A stretch of DNA of 7,908 nt from Erythrobacter sp. (lineage in GTDB: Bacteria; Pseudomonadota; Alphaproteobacteria; Sphingomonadales; Sphingomonadaceae). Below are positions 1-4,711 of this stretch, piece by piece. Position numbers and translations under genes: made by a program. The number at the start of each line of letters is the position of its first letter. Positions within the stretch are counted from its first letter, which is position 1. The stretch lies in NCBI GenBank assembly GCA_013214365.1, contig JABSPI010000237.1:1-7908 (forward strand), written 5' to 3'. A model generated the notes under the pieces. It was not told where the DNA came from, ran no database searches, and saw nothing but the letters and a program-made list of their open reading frames with translations.

Positions 1-65
1 CGCACGCTGCTCTCACCAATGCTGAGCAGTTCTGCGGTCTCACGTATGGTCAACATGGGTTTCAT
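1..65 (-). CDS. Excisionase-like helix-turn-helix protein, N-terminal fragment
   Basis: Only the first 21 codons are inside the window; the gene runs off the left edge. They read MKPMLTIRETAELLSIGESS and then V, followed by an incomplete codon. A short lead into 'LTIRETAELLSIGESSV' is the usual opening of the HTH_17/excisionase (MerR-like winged helix) family, where the TAELL-x-I-x-x-S-x-V part forms the DNA-binding helix pair. The start codon forms an ATGA overlap with the upstream gene, and AAGGA lies about 12 bases upstream. As the distal gene of a leftward early operon it fits an Xis-type directionality factor or an AlpA-like regulator. With so little sequence, a general small HTH regulator is equally possible. 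Confidence 0.65.
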   Translation of the reverse strand, partial: MKPMLTIRETAELLSIGESSV

Positions 66-211
66 TCTGACTCACCGTCCTTTGAGGGGCGGACACGGTC
101 AAAGAATGCGCAAGCTTGCCAGCCCATAGTGTCGTACATTTTGTCTGGATGATGCTTCTCGTACAAAGCGCGAGCGATCTTCTCTCTCAGCTCTGCTTGT
201 GTGTCAGTCAT
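62..211 (-). CDS. Small phage protein of unknown function (49 aa)
   Basis: I do not recognise this gene. The protein is helical and mixed-charge. It begins MTDTQAELREKIARALYEKH and has a W-Q-A-C-A-F-F core near residues 27-33 and a polar tail. The open frame extends upstream to 259, but the ATG at 211 was chosen because it forms the same ATGA stop-start overlap seen throughout this operon and has AGGAG about 11 bases upstream. Its stop overlaps the next gene's ATG in the same way. Small helical proteins with an 'AxALYExxHPD' opening are common in phage early operons without assigned roles. Confidence 0.7.
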   Translation of the reverse strand: MTDTQAELREKIARALYEKHHPDKMYDTMGWQACAFFDRVRPSKDGESE

Positions 212-420
212 TGTCTCGAAAGCTCCTGCACAAAAATCTGGATAGAGTCCGGCCCCCAATCGTAGTCTTTGTCGCCAAACCTGATGCGGGCATCGCTGAG
301 CGCCATGCGTGAAGCGTACGCCGCGTCTGACGGACGGAAACCACGTTGGATCAACTCTTCAGCCAAGGCTGTGTGCCACCTTACGCGACGCGAGGACCAA
401 CGCTTTGGAAACTCACTCAT
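208..420 (-). CDS. Small basic phage protein of unknown function (70 aa)
   Basis: No function is recognised. The protein starts MSEFPKRWSSRRVRWHTALA and is strongly basic at the N-terminus. A central helix of the pattern AEELIQRGFRPSDAAYASRM covers about residues 19-38. It ends with an acidic/aromatic stretch (DKDYDW). The ATG at 420 has GGAGG just upstream (spacing 5-6 bases) and overlaps the upstream gene by 8 bp. A TTG at 432 would add four residues but has no comparable ribosome site. The stop shares an ATGA with the following gene. Confidence 0.7.
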   Translation of the reverse strand: MSEFPKRWSSRRVRWHTALAEELIQRGFRPSDAAYASRMALSDARIRFGDKDYDWGPDSIQIFVQELSRQ

Positions 421-733
421 GCCCCCCTCCAAGGGCTCGGCTTGCGTTGCGGAGGTGGCCGAGCGTTAGGCCTTCAGTGTACTTGACCGGCCAGTCATCC
501 ATGTCCGCGCCAAGCGCTAGTGTGCTGTAGTGTTCGCAGTTCGCCAGTTTCGCAAACGGCTTCAAAGCCTCCCGCAGACGGTCATTATCGGCTTCTGCCG
601 TCTCTAGTCGCTCGATTAGGTCCAACACCGCGCCCGGCCAATCCATGTGCGCACATGATGGGTCTGGCGCTACTTTTACAAATGCCATAAGCGCCGCGAT
701 TGCGTTCGCCTTCAGCTCATCTAAATCAGTCAT
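413..733 (-). CDS. Coiled-coil phage early protein, Ea22-like pattern (106 aa)
   Basis: This is a small accessory protein of the phage leftward operon. The N-terminal half is helical. Residues about 38-65 form a short coiled coil with the pattern ERLETAEADNDRLREALKPF followed by AKLAN. The C-terminal half contains WPVKYTEGLTLGHLRNASRA, a tail pattern often seen after the 'LREAL-PFA' helix in phage hypothetical proteins related to the Ea22/ead group. No catalytic residues are visible. The start overlaps the preceding gene by an ATGA. Its own ribosome site is weak (GAAAG), so translation probably depends on coupling. The function is unknown. Confidence 0.7.
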   Translation of the reverse strand: MTDLDELKANAIAALMAFVKVAPDPSCAHMDWPGAVLDLIERLETAEADNDRLREALKPFAKLANCEHYSTLALGADMDDWPVKYTEGLTLGHLRNASRALGGGHE

Positions 734-1068
734 CTTTCGTCTTTCGGTTTTTTGTCGATGCGATGGCGCTCAACGTTCTGCCAATCCACAGCATGAACAA
801 CAGCCCATAACGACCATGATTGTAATTCTGCAAAATCCATTGCGGCTTGCTGATCTTGGCCAAAACTTTTTGCTGTTAGCATTCGGTAAGGCGCATGCGT
901 TACGACCCACCATTGCGGCGTGTCTGGATCAATCGGCGTTTCATTGCCTACAATCTCAACAAGCTTTTTTGCGCGCTTGTCTAAATCGCCAATCATTGCG
1001 CCCTCAAGAATGCCTTGACGCAAAGCAACATGAGCCAAACGCCTAGCTTGTTGTGTTGTTATCTGCAT
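730..1068 (-). CDS. Phage protein of unknown function (112 aa)
   Basis: I do not recognise a family. The protein opens with a helical segment (MQITTQQARRLAHVALRQGI), has a D-K-R-A-K-K-L basic patch near residue 31, then a W-W-V-V-T-H strand and a Trp-rich C-terminal part (SWSLWAVVHAVDWQNV) ending in a charged tail. There is no signal peptide or membrane segment. The ATG at 1068 was preferred over an upstream TTG at 1086 because GAGGGG sits 6 bases before it. It overlaps the upstream gene by 26 bp, and its stop forms an ATGA with the next gene. Confidence 0.65.
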   Translation of the reverse strand: MQITTQQARRLAHVALRQGILEGAMIGDLDKRAKKLVEIVGNETPIDPDTPQWWVVTHAPYRMLTAKSFGQDQQAAMDFAELQSWSLWAVVHAVDWQNVERHRIDKKPKDER

Positions 1069-1192
1069 TTTTTGCCCCTCGCTCAATTAGTAATCCTAGC
1101 TCCAAAAAAGCCTTACGCGCTCGCTCCGCGTAGTATCTGGCCCGCTCCTGATGCAGCATGGCCTCATCGTATTTCTGCTTAATTTCGTTCAA
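1043..1192 (-). CDS. Small helical phage protein, start uncertain (49 aa)
   Basis: The clearly protein-like part is a charged helix with the pattern QKYDEAMLHQERARYYAERA followed by RKAFLELGLLIERG, probably a coiled coil; no family is recognised. Three starts are possible. TTG at 1192 (chosen) has GGAGG 8 bases upstream and overlaps the HNH stop by 14 bp. ATG at 1159 lies just after the HNH stop but has GAGG only 2 bases away. ATG at 1297 has AAGGGG upstream and would give 84 aa, but overlaps the HNH gene by 119 bp. The GGAGG also encodes two glycines of the HNH protein, so it is not independent evidence. The end at 1043 overlaps the next gene by 26 bp. Confidence 0.5.
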   Translation of the reverse strand: MNEIKQKYDEAMLHQERARYYAERARKAFLELGLLIERGAKNADNNTTS

Positions 1193-1547
1193 CGAGCTTG
1201 CCTCCGATGGTTCGTTTGAGTTTTGGATGCCTCTGAAAGCCGCGAGACTGAATCTTCTTGTGTCGGCCTTCTTCTTTTGCGCGTTTGCGTCTTGCATATT
1301 GCCCCTTACGGCCTCCTTGACGGTCCGCTTTTGCGCGCTCTGGTGCCTCTTTGGCGGTCTTTGCCGCGTGATGCTTCTTGCAAAGCAACTGAGCGTTATC
1401 GAGTGTATTGGTGCCACCGCGCCACAGTGGGATTTTATGATCGACATCGATGGCTGAAGCATCGCAGCCTGGAAGCTCACAGGTCCAGTTAGCGCGCTCA
1501 CGTACAAGCTTTTTAACGTGTGCGGAGAAATCGCCTTTGCGGGTCAT
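1179..1547 (-). CDS. HNH endonuclease (122 aa)
   Basis: This is a metal-dependent nuclease of the HNH superfamily, cytoplasmic and acting on DNA. Cys23 and Cys28 (TCELPGC) with Cys56 and His59 (LLCKKHH) form the structural zinc knuckles. Asp36-His37 (VDHKIPL), Asn51 and His60 make the beta-beta-alpha metal active site, so all key residues are present. The basic C-terminal tail (about residues 66-122) ends in SRGFQRHPKLKRTIGG, a tail typical of phage HNH proteins next to recombination genes, which argues that the gene is intact to its stop. It starts with an ATGA overlap on the YqaJ gene, suggesting co-expression with ERF/YqaJ in DNA processing. Many phages place HNH genes near packaging genes; this one is an early-operon type. 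Confidence 0.9.
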   Translation of the reverse strand: MTRKGDFSAHVKKLVRERANWTCELPGCDASAIDVDHKIPLWRGGTNTLDNAQLLCKKHHAAKTAKEAPERAKADRQGGRKGQYARRKRAKEEGRHKKIQSRGFQRHPKLKRTIGGKLVERN

Positions 1548-2173
1548 GCTGCCAGCACTTCCTCTGTCGCAAGCTTGGCCAACATTGCTTCAATCTCCTG
1601 ATCAAAGATGATGACCAAGCTTTCAGCGTTTAGAATATCGTCGTCATTGCGATCAATTCTCACGCGCTTAGTTTGCAGATGTGGCGGAAAGTCCGGGTTA
1701 TAGTAAAACAGGTCATTCCACTTACGGCCCGTGCAGGCCATTTGCGCTTGGCACTGCCAGTAATATTCTGGCTTGATTAGGCCTGTCACAAGGAAATCAA
1801 AGTGCGCTTTAGGTTGAGGGCATTTAATCTCGACAAGCCCGTCAGCGCCCACAAGGCGGTCAGGGCTTGCGCCCATCGCTTCAATCGTAGGGTGAGGCAC
1901 AAAGTCAGAGAATGCCAGATTCACGCCCGTTTCCATCGAATAGGCGAAGGCAGCTTCAGGCTCGCGAGCTGTTCCGACTTCCATTGCTGGCGTGACAAAG
2001 TGATCTGCTGCGCGACCTGTTAGACGCTCAAGCGCTATCTCAGCCCGATAGTTTTCATAATCAGCGTAAGGGGTGCCGTCCTTCTTGCGGCGAGCGACCT
2101 TGTACAAGCTTGATGCCGTTACCTTGCCGACCCGCTTTGCAACCCATGCTGCGGCTTCCTGCGGGTTATCCAT
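1544..2173 (-). CDS. YqaJ-family recombination exonuclease (209 aa)
   Basis: This belongs to the YqaJ viral recombinase family, lambda-Exo/PD-(D/E)XK-type exonucleases that resect double-stranded ends for annealing. Visible motifs, numbered from the chosen start: an N-terminal GKVTASSLYKVAR stretch typical of the family; Glu73 in GTAREPEAAF; Asp105 in GASPDRLVG; Glu115-Ile-Lys117 in LVEIKCP as the catalytic E-x-K; and YYWQCQAQM near residues 137-145. The length of about 210 residues is normal. The ATG at 2173 has GGAG 9 bases upstream and overlaps ERF by 8 bp; an extension to a TTG at 2215 lacks support. Adjacent ERF is its expected partner, giving a two-component single-strand annealing system. 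Confidence 0.92.
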   Translation of the reverse strand: MDNPQEAAAWVAKRVGKVTASSLYKVARRKKDGTPYADYENYRAEIALERLTGRAADHFVTPAMEVGTAREPEAAFAYSMETGVNLAFSDFVPHPTIEAMGASPDRLVGADGLVEIKCPQPKAHFDFLVTGLIKPEYYWQCQAQMACTGRKWNDLFYYNPDFPPHLQTKRVRIDRNDDDILNAESLVIIFDQEIEAMLAKLATEEVLAA

Positions 2174-2921
2174 TAGCCTTACTCCGCACTTTGACCCAGT
2201 GATTGAGCTGGCCAATCATCTTTTCAAAAGCTTCAGCGGGGACGTTCTCAAGATCTGTTGCTCCGAAGCCCCGTTGCCCCGCCCAAGTCAGGATGGTGTC
2301 ATCGTTCTGGCCTAGCTTTTCGAGCTGGTCGCGAACCTGCTTTACCTGATCAGGCGTGAGCGTTTCGCCAGAGCGATTGGTTTGGCCATCATTGTCATCG
2401 CCGCCAAGCTGGATGCCCAGCACGTTGCAGAGCGTGTATCGCTTGCCATAGGAAACGGTTGAGCCGCGCGCTTGAACAGCGTTCTTCTGTCCGCCCACAT
2501 CATAAGGCAAGGTCATCTCGTCAAAGTCGCTGCCGCCGCTCATGTGAGACAGCGTGCATCGCAAAGTGATTGCGCCCTCTTTGTCCTGTTGCTTGAAACG
2601 GTAGCTGAACCCGTGGTTTTGCAGGATTGGGCGCGCTGCGGCCTGAATGGCTTCAAGCTTGGCAAACTCAGAGTTATTTTGGCCCTGGCCCGCCTTAGCG
2701 ACTGCTGGCAAGTCTGGCTGCATGGCAGCAAATGCCGCTTCGAACAGCTTATTGGCCTCGCGGTCCTGCGCAGCGTTCTCCATCTCGATCACAGCCTTGA
2801 GCCGCTCAATGTCGATTGATGGATCTAACGCTACACGCTGGGCGAACGTAAGATCCTCCAAATCATAATGAACAGCCACCTCAGTTTGCGGCGCCTCAAT
2901 GATTTCTGCGGTATCAGCCAT
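2166..2921 (-). CDS. erf: ERF-family single-strand annealing recombinase (251 aa)
   Basis: ERF-superfamily proteins anneal complementary single strands and form rings or filaments on DNA; P22 Erf is the type member. The ERF domain spans about residues 57-175. It opens with NKLFEAAFAAMQPDLPAVAK and ends with the diagnostic core QARGSTVSYGKRYTLCNVLG. Downstream is a charged, flexible region and a helical C-terminal domain (about 187-250) that may contact partners. The N-terminal 55 residues are acidic and helical. The start is supported by AAGGAAGAG upstream. The gene overlaps the 50-aa gene before it and the YqaJ gene after it by 8 bp each, so annealase and exonuclease are likely made in a fixed ratio. 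Confidence 0.93.
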   Translation of the reverse strand: MADTAEIIEAPQTEVAVHYDLEDLTFAQRVALDPSIDIERLKAVIEMENAAQDREANKLFEAAFAAMQPDLPAVAKAGQGQNNSEFAKLEAIQAAARPILQNHGFSYRFKQQDKEGAITLRCTLSHMSGGSDFDEMTLPYDVGGQKNAVQARGSTVSYGKRYTLCNVLGIQLGGDDNDGQTNRSGETLTPDQVKQVRDQLEKLGQNDDTILTWAGQRGFGATDLENVPAEAFEKMIGQLNHWVKVRSKANG

Positions 2922-3066
2922 TTTTCTCTTCCTTTTTATTCAGTTCGATCTTCGCGCGGTGAAGCTCCCAGTCGGCAGCCTCCACGGCGTCGTTAATTCG
3001 CTTTCTGTCTTGATTGAGCATCGCTAGCTTTCGCTCTGCGACATGGACGCGTTGTTCGGGGGTCAT
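2914..3066 (-). CDS. Small charged helical phage protein (50 aa)
   Basis: This short gene fills the otherwise empty stretch between ERF and the Cys/Trp-rich protein. It reads MTPEQRVHVAERKLAMLNQD, continues RKRINDAVEAADWELHRAKI and ends ELNKKEEKNG. It is almost entirely helix-forming with heptad-like spacing, so a coiled coil is likely. The ATG forms an ATGA with the upstream stop, and its TGA falls 8 bp inside ERF, the same overlap length as ERF/YqaJ. The tail codons also carry the AAGGAAGAG that serves as the ERF ribosome site. No family is recognised; an ERF accessory role would be speculation from position alone. Confidence 0.75.
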   Translation of the reverse strand: MTPEQRVHVAERKLAMLNQDRKRINDAVEAADWELHRAKIELNKKEEKNG

Positions 3067-3308
3067 GGCTCGCCTGCCAGTCCACAGTAGCCGTTAGCCC
3101 GCCCTTGGTTGCTAGGAGATGCGGTACGGTTATGCTCTTCAACAACCGCAGGATGCCAAACCCATCGCCACGCCATACACTGAGACGCAATGCAGGGCGT
3201 TTGCGGAAAATCTTTATGGTCGCGATTTAGCGAGGCTTTTTTGGAGCACCCCCCCAATCTTGGGGCATGCGGACACCACAGATTCTTTGCTTCTTCTTCG
3301 GTATGCAT
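3063..3308 (-). CDS. Conserved Cys/Trp-rich phage early protein (81 aa)
   Basis: The pattern is one I recognise from many tailed-phage early regions as a conserved hypothetical: an opening EEEAKNLWCPHA, a central CIASQCMAWRW and a C-terminal GYCGLAG. Five cysteines (12, 21, 39, 44, 75) plus His14 could bind zinc or a metal cluster, with the two invariant tryptophans next to the second Cys pair. The function is not established. The ATG shares its A with the upstream stop (TGATG), with GGAGG 10 bases before it, and the stop makes an ATGA with the next gene. The central region (about residues 15-35) is basic and variable. Confidence 0.85.
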   Translation of the reverse strand: MHTEEEAKNLWCPHAPRLGGCSKKASLNRDHKDFPQTPCIASQCMAWRWVWHPAVVEEHNRTASPSNQGRANGYCGLAGEP

Positions 3309-3547
3309 CAGTCCCAGCCCTCCATGCTTTCCATGCTTTCCATCAGCTTCGCCTTAGCGATTGCTGCTTCTTTGCGTTTCACCGCTTCTGCGTGCTCAAT
3401 CATTGCGGCGTTCACGGCAGCAAGTGCGGCAGCTTCAGCGCGGCGAGCGTCTTGGCATTCGTTGAAGATGTCGGCTGTTTGAAGATGCCGAATGAATGGC
3501 TTGTCAGCGATTGGCTGACTGGCGACGTGATTAGTTAATTGAAACAA
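3308..3547 (-). CDS. Alanine-rich helical phage protein, TTG start (79 aa)
   Basis: No family is recognised. The middle is a long Ala-rich amphipathic helix (about residues 33-69; ARRAEAAALAAVNAAM, then HAEAVKRKEAAIAKAK), likely a coiled coil. It ends in the short peptide repeat MESMESMEGWD, encoded by tandem copies of a 9-bp unit. There is no ATG before residue 49. The TTG at 3547 is preferred because GGAG lies 7 bases upstream and it overlaps the preceding gene by 17 bp. The stop is coupled to the following start as TGATG. Confidence 0.6.
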   Translation of the reverse strand: MFQLTNHVASQPIADKPFIRHLQTADIFNECQDARRAEAAALAAVNAAMIEHAEAVKRKEAAIAKAKLMESMESMEGWD

Positions 3548-3734
3548 TTTCAGTCTCCATAAGTGTTGCGTGAAAGTGATGAGCGTTTAGACTGGAAACG
3601 CGCTCAATGGCGCTCATGTAGCGACACCAGTTCTCAGGCGTTTGGTCAGCATGCCAGCGCTCGTGAGCTTCATATGACTCATTGATAGCTTGCTTGATGT
3701 CTTCCCATGTGGGGATTGGTTGGATGGGGGTCAC
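3531..3734 (-). CDS. Small helical phage protein, GTG start (67 aa)
   Basis: The function is unknown. After the start the sequence reads TPIQPIPTWEDIKQAINESY and continues as mostly helix with many His and Trp residues (AHERWHAD, NAHHFHATL). The open frame reaches a GTG at 3776, but the GTG at 3734 is favoured because it makes a GTGA overlap with the Lar-like gene stop and is preceded by a run of six G at 9 bases. The last codons supply the GGAG ribosome site for the next gene, indicating coupled translation. Confidence 0.6.
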   Translation of the reverse strand: MTPIQPIPTWEDIKQAINESYEAHERWHADQTPENWCRYMSAIERVSSLNAHHFHATLMETEIVSIN

Positions 3735-4009
3735 GATTGCAAACCCCCCAACTCGTCTTCGGCATTCACTAGACACTGCTCATCGACGAGTCTAAGAACC
3801 TCGCTGAGGCGGTCTTCTTCGGGGCGCTTGTTCCACTTTGCGACTGCAATACCAGGACGCTTTTCTGTTCGACCAGAAGCGCTGCAAGATTTACGTTTAC
3901 AGATGACTTTCTCGCGGTACCAATATGAGTGGATCGCGTTTCGACCTTTTTTCACAACCAAACGAGCTTCACCGCCACAGAACGGGCAGGGCTTTAGTCG
4001 AGCGCCCAT
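3731..4009 (-). CDS. Lar-like restriction alleviation zinc protein (92 aa)
   Basis: It matches the Lar/restriction-alleviation family, named for the Rac prophage Lar protein that lessens type I (EcoKI) restriction. The signature LKPCPFCGGEARLV holds Cys8 and Cys11. VICKRKSCSASG holds Cys37 and Cys42, completing a four-Cys zinc site. The family-typical A-x-x-x-WNKR follows at residues 55-62. Residues 63-92 are an acidic extension beyond the usual short protein. The ATG at 4009 has GGAGG at 7 bases and shares a base with the upstream stop (TGATG); a GTG one codon earlier is an alternative. Being second in the leftward operon means early expression, sensible for an anti-restriction factor. Many CPFCGG phage proteins have no tested activity, so the role is inferred. 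Confidence 0.82.
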   Translation of the reverse strand: MGARLKPCPFCGGEARLVVKKGRNAIHSYWYREKVICKRKSCSASGRTEKRPGIAVAKWNKRPEEDRLSEVLRLVDEQCLVNAEDELGGLQS

Positions 4010-4227
4010 CACGCAGCCTCCCGCTCAATCTTGTAAGCGTTAGAAGCAGCCTCACTGGCGCACTCGTCTTCGATAATCTCTATGATACGCTCTTCAGCGT
4101 CATCTTCAGTTGCGTCTACGTCGTAGTGCGCAAGTGTCTTAAGCTCTGCTAGGCCTGCGCCACTCAGGCAAACAGCCTGATAAGCGGCGTAAAGCTCATG
4201 TGCTTCTATGTAAGATTGTGTTGGCAT
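4009..4227 (-). CDS. Small acidic phage protein, first leftward gene (72 aa)
   Basis: This is the first gene downstream of the leftward promoter. I recognise no family. The protein starts MPTQSYIEAHELYAAYQAVC, is helical throughout, and has a very acidic middle (DATEDDAEERIIEIIEDE, about residues 42-59). The ATG at 4227 has GAGGA 5 bases upstream; the in-frame ATG at 4239 has none. The predicted start of transcription near 4246 leaves a leader of about 20 bases. Small acidic proteins expressed first by phages are sometimes DNA mimics or inhibitors of host proteins, but nothing here proves that. Confidence 0.7.
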   Translation of the reverse strand: MPTQSYIEAHELYAAYQAVCLSGAGLAELKTLAHYDVDATEDDAEERIIEIIEDECASEAASNAYKIEREAA

Positions 4228-4242
4228 GTGTGTCCTCATTTG

Positions 4243-4310
4243 TTGAGAACACTTTTAAGCCTAGCTAAAATTTAAGTCAACCTGAAATTTAACTCAGATT
4301 GAAATTATTT
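4243..4310 (-). promoter_or_regulatory. OL operator: 17-bp-spaced direct repeats
   Basis: On the minus strand three copies of a motif begin at 4293 (GTTAAATTTCAGGTTGA), 4276 (CTTAAATTTTAGCTAGG) and 4259 (CTTAAAAGTGTTCTCAA), exactly 17 bp apart. A weaker fourth copy at 4310 (AAATAATTTCAATCTGA) overlaps the repressor stop codon. The same motif at the same period lies on the other side of the repressor gene, in the opposite orientation. It overlaps the -35 and -10 of the leftward promoter, so it is best read as the left operator of the repressor/Cro pair. Binding itself is inferred. Confidence 0.7.
4252..4280 (-). promoter_or_regulatory. PL, leftward early promoter
   Basis: On the minus strand a -35 TTGACT (4280-4275) is followed after 16 bp by TTAAAA (4258-4253; TAAAAG if the spacer is 17). 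Transcription would start near 4246, giving a leader of about 20 bases before the GAGGA/ATG of the first leftward gene. The element matches the rightward promoter at 24 of 29 positions. Operator repeats cover the -10 and begin at the last two bases of the -35. Confidence 0.65.
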
Positions 4311-4616
4311 TGCCACGGCTGCTTTTATCATTGCAATGACGGTTGCCCGATTCTCATCATTTATAAGGCGCAAGAGGTCTACAATCTCGCCATCCTTGCC
4401 GGGGTCGTGCTCTATGAGCTGTGTGACGCTAACATCTAGCGCTAGGGCAAAGGCATTTAGCTGTTCGAGGGTGGGGGATTGGTCCCCTCGTTCAATATTG
4501 CTCACCGTTACGTATGACATGAGCTGTTCGCCCGGTTCTTTTTCCATGCGTTCGGCCAGCTGCTTTTGTGTCAGCGCCCGAGATTTTCGCCATGCGCGTA
4601 TGTGATGATCAGCCAT
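4305..4616 (-). CDS. Short CI-like repressor, XRE/HTH_3 family (103 aa)
   Basis: A Cro/C1-type HTH domain covers about residues 5-68. The first HTH helix is LTQKQLAERM, an insert of about ten residues (EKEPGEQLM) follows, then the recognition helix SYVTVSNIERG, and the domain closes with SPTLEQLNAFALALDVSVTQL. The remaining 35 residues (LLRLINDENRATVIAMIKAA) are helical and likely dimerise. There is no S24/LexA-type autocleavage domain, so induction must differ from lambda's RecA-driven cleavage, for instance through an antirepressor. Its position between divergent early operons, with matching operators on both sides, marks it as the prophage repressor. There is no ribosome site; the likely -10 TAGAAT sits 5 bases before the ATG, implying a leaderless message. 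It could alternatively be a Cro-type regulator with the true repressor elsewhere. Confidence 0.87.
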   Translation of the reverse strand: MADHHIRAWRKSRALTQKQLAERMEKEPGEQLMSYVTVSNIERGDQSPTLEQLNAFALALDVSVTQLIEHDPGKDGEIVDLLRLINDENRATVIAMIKAAVAK

Positions 4617-4621
4617 AGCCT

Positions 4622-4650
4622 ATTCTACAGCAAATATGAAAACTAGTTTA
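4622..4650 (-). promoter_or_regulatory. PRM-like promoter for the repressor
   Basis: On the minus strand TAGAAT (4627-4622, five of six consensus bases) lies 5 bases before the repressor ATG. A weak -35 TAAACT (4650-4645) sits 17 bp upstream. Transcription would begin at or next to the A of the ATG. The poor -35, lying 11 bp from the nearest operator repeat, is what one expects of a promoter helped by repressor bound next to it; that activation is inference. Confidence 0.5.
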
Positions 4651-4660
4651 CTTCGGCAAA

Positions 4661-4711
4661 CTTAAATTTTCACTTGCCTTAAATTTCAGTTTGGCTTAAA
4701 TGAGCGGCATG
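4661..4711 (+). promoter_or_regulatory. OR operator: 17-bp-spaced direct repeats
   Basis: Three tandem copies start at 4661 (CTTAAATTTTCACTTGC), 4678 (CTTAAATTTCAGTTTGG) and 4695 (CTTAAATGAGCGGCATG), exactly 17 bp apart; the third keeps only the first half of the motif. The copies mirror those left of the repressor gene. A broader dyad, GGCAA at 4655-4659 and TTGCC at 4674-4678 around an AAATTT centre, suggests the first site may be partly palindromic. The repeats overlap the rightward promoter, so occupation would block rightward transcription. Confidence 0.7.
4674..4702 (+). promoter_or_regulatory. PR, rightward early promoter
   Basis: TTGCCT (4674-4679) and TTAAAT (4696-4701) are separated by 16 bp, each matching four of six consensus positions. 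The geometry against the operator repeats is identical to PL: repeats start at the last two bases of the -35 and at the base before the -10. Transcription would start around 4708-4709, at the second of two possible ATGs of the Cro-like gene. The first ATG (4700) overlaps the -10 and could not be in this transcript. Confidence 0.58.

Noticed and set aside
645..1046. Plus-strand open frame of 133 codons
   Set aside because: It lies wholly antisense to two leftward genes, has no ribosome site and codes for a Leu/Ala/Cys-rich sequence typical of shadow frames.
2166..2174. DnaA-box-like TTATCCATT
   Set aside because: It differs from the consensus at two positions and falls in the stop-start overlap of ERF and YqaJ, where the bases are explained by coding.
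2472..2819. Plus-strand open frame of 115 codons inside ERF
   Set aside because: Antisense to the conserved ERF core; an expected by-product of codon bias.
3119..3538. Plus-strand open frame of 139 codons
   Set aside because: Antisense to two leftward genes, one with a conserved Cys/Trp pattern; no ribosome site.
4646..4661. GTTT-N8-AAAC inverted repeat between the repressor and OR
   Set aside because: Arms of only 4 bp and no second copy; it may simply be part of the weak PRM -35 region.
4700..4708. ATG at 4700 as the Cro-like start
   Set aside because: It overlaps the predicted -10 and the third operator repeat and has no ribosome site; the ATG at 4709 fits the predicted transcript start better.
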